Shown here: positions 5,960-10,667 of the stretch, one piece after another
Layout: each line of letters begins with the position of its first letter
Position numbering within the stretch: the first letter of the stretch is position 1
NCBI GenBank assembly: GCA_022867105.1
Contig: JALHVH010000081.1
Location: forward strand, 1 to 10,667
Direction of reading: 5' to 3'
DNA length: 10,667 nt
Source: Candidatus Aminicenantota bacterium
GTDB taxonomy: Bacteria; Acidobacteriota; Aminicenantia; Aminicenantales; Saccharicenantaceae
Position numbers and translations under genes: made by a program
Notes under the pieces: generated by a model
Database searches by the model: none
The model's input: only the letters and a program-made list of their open reading frames with translations
Told to the model about the DNA's origin: nothing

Positions 5960-7123
5960 ATGAGATCGCGCGTTTCCGTCGTCAGGTGCCCCGGCTATGA
6001 AAGCCGGGAGCTTTCTTCGTCGATCGTAACCGCGCTGGACCTTATCGGCGGGATCGAAAGCGTCCTGAAGCCGGGGAGCAAGGTCTTCGTCAAGATCAAT
6101 CACCTCTCCCCCGGCTCGGCGCCGGAGCGGGCCATCGTCACCCATCCCCTTTTCACCCGGGAGGTCCTTTGCCTCCTCAAGGACCTGAACATGGATGTCA
6201 CCGTGGGCGATGATATCCAGTTCGAAGGCGAGGACGGCTACCTCGTCTCGGGCTATCGAGAGATGTGCCGGGAGATGGGCGTCCGGCTCATCAACCTCAA
6301 ATCCGAAGGTTTCCGGAAAGTCCTTTGCCCGGGGGGGCAGGCGATCCCAAGCGTCCACATATCGGCCGCGGCCCTGGACGCCGACGGCATCATCGATCTG
6401 GCGAAATTGAAAACGCACGCCTTCACCGCCTTCACCGGGGCCGTGAAGAACATGTTCGGCGTCATCCCCTGCGGCCTCCGTTTGAAATATCACAACCGGT
6501 TTCCCCGGAACGAGGCCTTCAGCCGGATGCTCGTGGACGTTTTTTCCTGTCTTCCCCCTGCGCTGACCCTCATGGACGCGGTCACGGCCATGGAAGGCCT
6601 CGGTCCATCCGGGGGCCCGGCCCGGACCGTCGGCCTTGTCCTCGCCGGCAGGGACGCCGTCGCCGTGGACGCCGTCGCCCAGTCGATCATTGGATTCGGT
6701 CCCGACGATATCCTGACGACTCGGTATGCCGCCGAAAGGGGGCTGGGGACGGCCCGCCTGGATTCCATCGATGTCGTGGGCGAAAGGCTTCAAGATGTCC
6801 GGGTGGACGGCTTCAGGAAGGCCGCATTTCCGGTCGGCTTGCTGGAAAGGAAGCTGCCGTCAGCCATTTACGCCTTCGTCTCCGGCCGGCTCATCCTGCT
6901 TCCCGAGGTCGCGGCGGACAAGTGCAACGGCTGTCAGGAGTGTTTCAAGGTCTGCCTAGCCGACGCCGTCCGTATGGAGGACGGAAAGGCGCGGATCCTG
7001 AAAAAACCGTGCATTCATTGTCTGTGCTGCCACGAAGTCTGCCGTTCGAACGCCATCAAGCTACGCCAGCGCCTATTGGGCCGCCTCGTCCGCTTCTTCA
7101 GCTCCGTCTTCAAGATCGCGTGA
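5960..7123 (+). CDS. DUF362 protein with C-terminal 2[4Fe-4S] ferredoxin domain
   Basis: A 387-residue cytoplasmic protein. Residues 4 to about 275 form a DUF362 domain: VSVVRCPGYE at the start, LKPGSKVFVKIN (36-47), the characteristic KLKTHAFTAFTGAVKNMFG (149-167) and GRDAVAVDAVA (230-240). Residues 318-370 carry two cluster motifs of the form CxxCxxCxxxC: Cys322, 325, 328, 332 and Cys351, 354, 357, 361, with an extra Cys356. The usual Pro after the fourth Cys is absent in both. The family is annotated as uncharacterised Fe-S proteins; electron transfer coupled to the DUF362 domain is a reasonable guess, but the reaction is unknown. The start is supported by how early the conserved DUF362 N-terminal strand appears. 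No SD is present, and a TATAAT lies 9 nt upstream, hinting at a leaderless message. It is followed by 132 bp with two hairpins before the peptidase gene, so it may be a separate transcription unit. Confidence 0.88.
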   Translation: MRSRVSVVRCPGYESRELSSSIVTALDLIGGIESVLKPGSKVFVKINHLSPGSAPERAIVTHPLFTREVLCLLKDLNMDVTVGDDIQFEGEDGYLVSGYREMCREMGVRLINLKSEGFRKVLCPGGQAIPSVHISAAALDADGIIDLAKLKTHAFTAFTGAVKNMFGVIPCGLRLKYHNRFPRNEAFSRMLVDVFSCLPPALTLMDAVTAMEGLGPSGGPARTVGLVLAGRDAVAVDAVAQSIIGFGPDDILTTRYAAERGLGTARLDSIDVVGERLQDVRVDGFRKAAFPVGLLERKLPSAIYAFVSGRLILLPEVAADKCNGCQECFKVCLADAVRMEDGKARILKKPCIHCLCCHEVCRSNAIKLRQRLLGRLVRFFSSVFKIA

Positions 7124-7153
7124 GCTTGGCCGGAGATGCGGCCGATTTCCCAG

Positions 7154-7191
7154 CCGGGTACTAACCCGGTGATTCGGGCCGATAAAATCGG
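7154..7191 (+). terminator. Two tandem short hairpins after the DUF362 gene
   Basis: CCGGGT-acta-ACCCGG (7154-7169) is a perfect 6-bp stem with a 4-nt loop. Nine bases later CCGAT-aaa-ATCGG (7179-7191) forms a 5-bp stem with a 3-nt loop. No T-tract follows either, so intrinsic termination is uncertain. Their position 30-70 bp after the stop codon and before a candidate promoter fits a transcript boundary. Confidence 0.35.
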
Positions 7192-7209
7192 ATGAATAAA
7201 CCGGGGACT

Positions 7210-7218
7210 TGTGATAAT
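7210..7218 (+). promoter_or_regulatory. Extended -10 promoter candidate for the M20 peptidase gene
   Basis: TGTGATAAT carries the TGn extension directly before GATAAT, which is 5 of 6 to the -10 consensus. No clear -35 is present, which extended -10 promoters can tolerate. Transcription would start near 7225 and give a leader of about 30 nt containing GGAGG (7246-7250). Confidence 0.4.
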
Positions 7219-7255
7219 TTGACGGTGCAGCCCTAACTAAGGCCCGGAGGCTAAA

Positions 7256-8386
7256 ATGGATTTCAACCGCTATTTCAAATCTCGTCAAGGCGAGATGATC
7301 AACCTGCTCAAGAAAATCGTGGCCATAGAGTCCCCGACCTCGGACAAAAAGGCCGTGGACGTCTGTTCGGCCTTCGTCGTCAACGAATTCAAGAGGACCG
7401 GGGCCAAGCTTACCCGGTTCCCCCAGAGGGACATCGGGGATCTGCACTTGATCGAATATGCCCCGGGCGGGCTGAAGAAGGAGCCCGAACAGATCCTCGT
7501 CCTCACGCATCTGGACACGGTCTGGCCGGTCGGCAAGATCGACAAGATGCCTTTCTATATCTCCGGCGATAAGATCTTCGGCCCGGGGGCCCTGGATATG
7601 AAGGCCGGGGTCGTCATGACCGTTTTCGCTCTGTGCACCCTTCACCATCTGAATATCATGCCGCATAAAAGGATCGCGATCTTCGTCAATTCCGCCGAAG
7701 AGACGGGCCACGAAGCCGCCCACGCCCTCATCAAGGACCTGGCCAGGAAGTCCACGCTCGTCCTCTGCATGGAGCCGGCGCTTCCCGGCGGGGCGTTGAA
7801 GCTGGAGAGGAAAGGCCGTCTTGTCGTCAGGCTCGAGGTACGGGGCAAGGCCGCCCACGCCGGAACGCCGGAAAAGGGCATCAACGCCGTCGAGGAGCTG
7901 GTAACCCAGATCGGCCGCCTCAACAAGCTCAGGACCGGGGAAACCACGGTCAACGTCGGCCGGATCGCGGGCGGCGAAAAGGCTAACGTCGTTCCCGAAG
8001 AGGCTTGGGCCGTCCTCGACATCCGTTTCTGGAAGACCGCCGACAAGGAACGGGTCCGCGCCCACTTTAGGGGCATGAAGCCCGTCCTGCGCGGGGCCAG
8101 GGTCAAAGCCGTCATCGAAAGCCTGACGCCCCCCATGGAAAAGACGAAGGCCTCCTCGGAGCTTTTTGCCCGGGCCGGCGAGATCGCCTCAAGCCTGGGT
8201 CTCCCGCTCAAGGGCGGAAAAACCGGCGGCGGTTCCGACGCTTCCATCGCTTCCAGCCTGGGCCTTCCCACGCTCGATGGGCTGGGGCCGGACGGCGAAG
8301 GGCTCCACGCCGAACACGAGCACCTTCTCCTTCCCTCCTTCGTCGAGAGGACGGCCCTGTTGACCGAGCTCCTGGCCCGTCTGTGA
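7256..8386 (+). CDS. M20 family metallopeptidase (CPG2-like)
   Basis: A 376-residue di-zinc exopeptidase of the M20 / glutamate carboxypeptidase type, which removes C-terminal amino acids from small peptides or N-acyl amino acids. All family landmarks are present: H85-L-D87 (first metal ligand and its supporting Asp), D114 in GALDMKAG (bridging ligand), E148-E149 in SAEETG (catalytic base and ligand), E173 in CMEPAL, the lid-domain H201 in GKAAHAGTPEKG, and H351 in the C-terminal GLHAEHEHL. The length is typical for the family. No signal peptide is visible, so it is probably cytoplasmic. The ATG follows GGAGG at a 5-nt spacing. It lies 53 bp before the aminotransferase gene on the same strand. 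The exact substrate cannot be told; annotation as glutamate carboxypeptidase would be over-specific. Confidence 0.9.
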   Translation: MDFNRYFKSRQGEMINLLKKIVAIESPTSDKKAVDVCSAFVVNEFKRTGAKLTRFPQRDIGDLHLIEYAPGGLKKEPEQILVLTHLDTVWPVGKIDKMPFYISGDKIFGPGALDMKAGVVMTVFALCTLHHLNIMPHKRIAIFVNSAEETGHEAAHALIKDLARKSTLVLCMEPALPGGALKLERKGRLVVRLEVRGKAAHAGTPEKGINAVEELVTQIGRLNKLRTGETTVNVGRIAGGEKANVVPEEAWAVLDIRFWKTADKERVRAHFRGMKPVLRGARVKAVIESLTPPMEKTKASSELFARAGEIASSLGLPLKGGKTGGGSDASIASSLGLPTLDGLGPDGEGLHAEHEHLLLPSFVERTALLTELLARL

Positions 8387-8439
8387 TTGACTCCCTAAAA
8401 TTTTTTTGTTAGTGTGATTTTATCAAAAGGAGGAATCAT
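8387..8439 (+). promoter_or_regulatory. AT-rich spacer with possible -35 and strong RBS before the aminotransferase
   Basis: The 53-bp gap opens with TTGACT (8387-8392, 5 of 6 to -35) directly after the peptidase stop. A run of seven T residues (8401-8407) and a TTTTAT-containing stretch follow, but no -10 lies at ideal spacing. No stem precedes the T-run, so a terminator is unlikely. AAGGAGG (8427-8433) sits 6 nt before the ATG at 8440, the strongest ribosome-binding site in the right half of the window. A promoter serving the aminotransferase and dehydrogenase pair is plausible but weakly supported. Confidence 0.3.
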
Positions 8440-9585
8440 ATGATAAAAAAGTATTATCTTCTCTCCCCCGGTCCGACACCCATCCCGGACAAGGTGCTCT
8501 CGGTCGCGGCCGAGCCCATCATCCACCACCGGACACCGGAATTCTCCAATATCTTCATGGAGGTGACGGAGGGGATCAAAACCGTCTTCGGGACCAAGGA
8601 GGACGTCTTCATCCTGACCTGCTCGGGCACGGGCGCGATGGAGACCGCGGTCGTCAACACGCTCTCGCCCGGCGACAAGGTCATCACCATCAACGGCGGC
8701 AAGTTCGGCGAACGCTGGGGCAACATCTGCAAGGTCTACGGCGTCGTCTACAAGGACATCATCCTGGAGTGGGGTGCCGACTTCACCAAGGAGCGTCTGG
8801 CCGAAGAGCTCAAGGCGGATCCCAACGTCAAGGCCGTGTTCGCGACCCTGTCCGAGACGTCCACCGGCGCCATCTATGATATCAAGGGCTTCGGCGAGGT
8901 CGTGTCCGGAACGGACGCCATCCTGGTCGTGGACGGCATTTCTGGGGTGGGCGCCGCGCCCTGTCCCATGGACGAGTGGAAGGTCGACGTCATGGTGACC
9001 GGCTCCCAGAAATCCTTCATGATCCCGCCCGGCCTCGCTTACATCGCCTTCAGCCAAAAAGCTTGGAAGATGGTCGAGACATCCAAGCTCCCGAAGTTCT
9101 ATTTCGACGCCAAGAAGGCCAAGAAAAACCTCGGGAACAAGACCACCCCCTGGACGCCCGCGATCTCCCTCATCATCCAGCAGAAGAAAGCGCTGGAGAT
9201 CATTAACGGCATGGGCCTCCCCAAGCTCTTCGAACACCATCGCATCCTGGGGGACGCCACCCGGGCCGGCGTCAAGGCCGTAGGTCTCGGGCTCCTGGCC
9301 GTGAACCCAGGCAACATCCTGACGGCCGTCAAGGTCCCGGCCGGCGTCGACGGCGTCAAGCTTGTCAAGACGATGCAGAGCAAATACATGGCCTACATCG
9401 CCGGGGCCCAGGACCCCAACAAGGGCAAGTTCTTCCGCATTGCCCACCTCGGCTACATGGGGGGGTTCGACATCATCACCGCGCTTTCCGCCCTGGAGAT
9501 GACCCTCCTCGACCTCGGATACGCGTTCGAGCCGGGCGCCGCCATGAAGGCCGCCCAGACCGTTCTGAAGGAGAATTGGCAATGA
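8440..9585 (+). CDS. Class V aminotransferase (serine-pyruvate / alanine-glyoxylate type), probable phosphoserine transaminase role
   Basis: A 381-residue cytoplasmic PLP enzyme of the serine-pyruvate / alanine-glyoxylate aminotransferase group. Motifs: LLSPGPTPIP at the N-terminus (7-16), SGTGAMETA (62-70) for PLP phosphate, VVDGISGVGA with D165 near the pyridine nitrogen, TGSQKSF with K191 as the Schiff-base lysine, and FFRIAHLGYMG with R333 as the likely substrate carboxylate anchor. It overlaps the following phosphoglycerate-dehydrogenase-type gene by 4 bp (ATGA), which implies translational coupling. The same pairing of a class V aminotransferase with SerA is known elsewhere, for example in Thermotoga. 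It suggests that this enzyme converts 3-phosphohydroxypyruvate to phosphoserine in place of a classical SerC. Glyoxylate- or pyruvate-linked transamination remains possible, because SerC-type phosphate-binding residues cannot be judged by eye. The start is fixed by AAGGAGG 6 nt upstream. Confidence 0.88.
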   Translation: MIKKYYLLSPGPTPIPDKVLSVAAEPIIHHRTPEFSNIFMEVTEGIKTVFGTKEDVFILTCSGTGAMETAVVNTLSPGDKVITINGGKFGERWGNICKVYGVVYKDIILEWGADFTKERLAEELKADPNVKAVFATLSETSTGAIYDIKGFGEVVSGTDAILVVDGISGVGAAPCPMDEWKVDVMVTGSQKSFMIPPGLAYIAFSQKAWKMVETSKLPKFYFDAKKAKKNLGNKTTPWTPAISLIIQQKKALEIINGMGLPKLFEHHRILGDATRAGVKAVGLGLLAVNPGNILTAVKVPAGVDGVKLVKTMQSKYMAYIAGAQDPNKGKFFRIAHLGYMGGFDIITALSALEMTLLDLGYAFEPGAAMKAAQTVLKENWQ

Positions 9586-10481
9586 TCAAGGTCCTCATCG
9601 CGGATTCTTTGGACAAGGAGGCCCTGGAACAGCTGAAGGCCGTTCCCGGCTTCGAAGTGACCGTGAAGACAGGCCTTGACGAGGCCGGCCTCGTTGGGAC
9701 CATCCCCGGTTTCAACGCCGTCGTCGTCCGGGGCGCCACCAAGATCACTCGCCCCGTCATCGAGGCCGGGACCGACCTGAAAATCATCGTCCGGGCCGGG
9801 ATCGGGCTCGACAACGTCGATTCGGCGGCGGCCAAGGAGAAAAAGATCGCCGTGGCCAATACGCCCGCGGCGACGTCCATCAGTGTCGCCGAGCACACCT
9901 TCGGCCTGATGCTGGGGGCCGTCCGGAACCACGGCAGGGCCGTCGTCTCCATGAAACTGCACAAGTGGGAGAAGAAAGCCCTGGAAGGCACCGAGCTCTA
10001 CGGGAAAACCTTGGGGATCATCGGCTGCGGGCGCATCGGCATCGAAGTGGCCCGGCGCGCCATCGCCTTCGGCATGACGGTACTCGCCTATGACGTCATC
10101 CCGATCAAAACAAACCTCGCGGTGACGCAGGTCCCCCTGGACGAGCTCCTGGCCAAGTCCGACCTCATCACCCTGCACATTCCCAAACAGCCCCAGCCGG
10201 TCGTCGGCGCCGCGGAGATCCTGAAGATGAAGGACGGCGTCATTATCGTCAATGTGGCCAGGGGCGGGGTCGTCGACGAGAAGGCCCTTCTCGACGGCCT
10301 CAATTCGGGCAAGGTTCGGGCCGCGGCCCTGGACGTCTTTGCGAAAGAGCCCCCGGACGACTTCGCGCTCATCGACCATCCGAACGTGACGCCCATCCCG
10401 CACCTCGGCGCGGCCGCCAAGGAGGGCCAGCAGAGGGCCGGCCTCGAGGTCGTCAAGATCCTCAAGGAAAGGCTCAGCTAG
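9582..10481 (+). CDS. serA: D-3-phosphoglycerate dehydrogenase-type D-2-hydroxyacid dehydrogenase (short form)
   Basis: A 299-residue NAD-dependent D-2-hydroxyacid dehydrogenase. The nucleotide-binding motif is GIIGCGRIG (145-153), with D171 at the end of the following strand, as expected for NAD over NADP. The catalytic triad is R227 (NVARGG), E256 (AKEPP) and H274 (PHLGA). The length matches short phosphoglycerate dehydrogenases that lack the regulatory ASB and ACT domains, so serine feedback through an ACT domain is not expected. The usual GAST after the catalytic His is GAAA here. The ATG at 9582 overlaps the aminotransferase stop and has AAGGAG at 8 nt (9568-9573); an upstream TTG at 9576 is less likely. 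Pairing with the class V aminotransferase points to serine biosynthesis from 3-phosphoglycerate. Another D-2-hydroxyacid specificity, such as hydroxypyruvate or glyoxylate reduction, cannot be excluded. Confidence 0.85.
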   Translation: MIKVLIADSLDKEALEQLKAVPGFEVTVKTGLDEAGLVGTIPGFNAVVVRGATKITRPVIEAGTDLKIIVRAGIGLDNVDSAAAKEKKIAVANTPAATSISVAEHTFGLMLGAVRNHGRAVVSMKLHKWEKKALEGTELYGKTLGIIGCGRIGIEVARRAIAFGMTVLAYDVIPIKTNLAVTQVPLDELLAKSDLITLHIPKQPQPVVGAAEILKMKDGVIIVNVARGGVVDEKALLDGLNSGKVRAAALDVFAKEPPDDFALIDHPNVTPIPHLGAAAKEGQQRAGLEVVKILKERLS

Positions 10482-10557
10482 TCAGGAGACGTCGAAAAAG
10501 ACGTTCCAAAGGCCGGGGAACGCGTGCGGGGCCGCAAACACCGATGATCCGTGCCGC

Positions 10558-10667
10558 TTATTTCTTTATATAGACATATTCCCCGGAGGGGTCCCTCTGC
10601 TTGAGGGCCGTGACCCGGCCGTTCTCTACGACAAACTCTAAGATCACGTCGGAGAAATGCTCAATGC
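10558..10667 (-). CDS. C-terminal fragment of a minus-strand protein (resembles a DUF3471-type tail)
   Basis: Read on the minus strand from the window edge to TAA (10558-10560), 35 codons are open: IEHFSDVILEFVVENGRVTA, then LKQRDPSGEYVYIKK. The pattern 'F.F....G.V..L......G' resembles the end of the small beta-rich DUF3471 domain often found after beta-lactamase-like serine hydrolases and in other secreted Acidobacteria-type proteins. The bulk of the gene is outside the window, so this is only a likeness. It converges on the dehydrogenase gene with a 76-bp gap. That gap contains a weak 5-bp stem (ACGTC/GACGT, 10489-10504) and no clear terminator. Confidence 0.45.
   Translation of the reverse strand, partial: IEHFSDVILEFVVENGRVTALKQRDPSGEYVYIKK

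Noticed and set aside
5768..6793. The GH63 reading frame stays open upstream of its start for more than 1 kb, suggesting a 1131-residue fusion protein.
   Set aside because: The extension lies antisense to the well-supported DUF362 gene, has low-complexity Gly/Asp/Arg-rich composition, crosses the divergent promoter region and precedes a good signal peptide. It is a GC-rich shadow frame.
7073..8065. A 330-codon minus-strand frame over the M20 peptidase gene.
   Set aside because: Shadow of a GC-rich gene; the plus frame contains all M20 metal ligands and the minus translation shows no family motif.
8396..8407. The T-rich run after the peptidase gene as an intrinsic terminator.
   Set aside because: No GC-rich stem precedes it; it is more likely part of an AT-rich promoter or ribosome-binding region for the next gene.
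8395..9582. A 395-codon minus-strand open frame covering the whole aminotransferase gene.
   Set aside because: It mirrors the codon pattern of the plus-strand gene, its translation has no recognisable domain, and the plus frame has full PLP-enzyme motifs and a strong ribosome-binding site.
10489..10504. ACGTC-gaaaaa-GACGT as a bidirectional terminator between the dehydrogenase and the convergent gene.
   Set aside because: The stem is only 5 bp and no T-tract follows on either strand.

Overview
This 10.7 kb window comes from a GC-rich bacterial chromosome. It carries metabolic and secreted enzymes, and no transposase, phage gene, tRNA, rRNA or CRISPR array. A SPOR domain, two twin-arginine (Tat) leaders and two Sec-type leaders indicate a diderm (Gram-negative-type) bacterium. 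The small secreted protein with an 'IPF.F..GGK..PPGEY.V' pattern, together with the overall gene mix, reminds me of Acidobacteriota-like lineages such as Candidatus Aminicenantes. That placement is an impression and has not been tested.

Left part (1-2314). The 3' end of a SPOR-domain gene (+) meets, 7 bp away, a two-gene minus-strand operon. The operon encodes a Tat-exported class V aminotransferase-like PLP protein (649-2013) and a small Sec-secreted protein (192-617). Its promoter is near consensus (TTGACA, 16 bp, AATAAT) and its leader is about 100 nt. Just upstream of that promoter lies a 45-bp degenerate copy of the SPOR gene's last 15 codons (2195-2239), so the operon sits between two copies of the same gene tail. 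The rest of the stretch from 2014 to 2314 holds only the leader, the promoter and a GC-rich inverted repeat.

Middle (2315-5960). A second minus-strand operon encodes a Sec-exported GH63-type glycoside hydrolase and, 24 bp downstream, a Tat-exported glycosylasparaginase-family Ntn hydrolase. Together they suggest extracytoplasmic breakdown of a glucosylated or N-glycosylated substrate. A divergent promoter region (about 5768-5959) separates this operon from the rightward genes. On both strands the -10-like hexamer ends 9 nt before an ATG, so leaderless or near-leaderless transcripts are possible.

Right part (5960-10667). Four plus-strand genes follow: a DUF362 protein with a C-terminal 2[4Fe-4S] ferredoxin domain; an M20 (CPG2-like) metallopeptidase; a class V aminotransferase of the serine-pyruvate/alanine-glyoxylate type; and a short D-3-phosphoglycerate dehydrogenase-type enzyme whose ATG overlaps the aminotransferase stop codon. 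The last two look like the first two steps of phosphorylated serine biosynthesis, with the class V enzyme in place of SerC. The window ends in the C-terminus of a convergent minus-strand gene (10558-10667). I see no convincing terminator between 10482 and 10557.

Most of the window is ordinary metabolism. The points most worth a second look are the duplicated SPOR tail around the Tat-PLP operon, the hybrid active site of the glycosylasparaginase homologue, and the possible leaderless divergent promoters.
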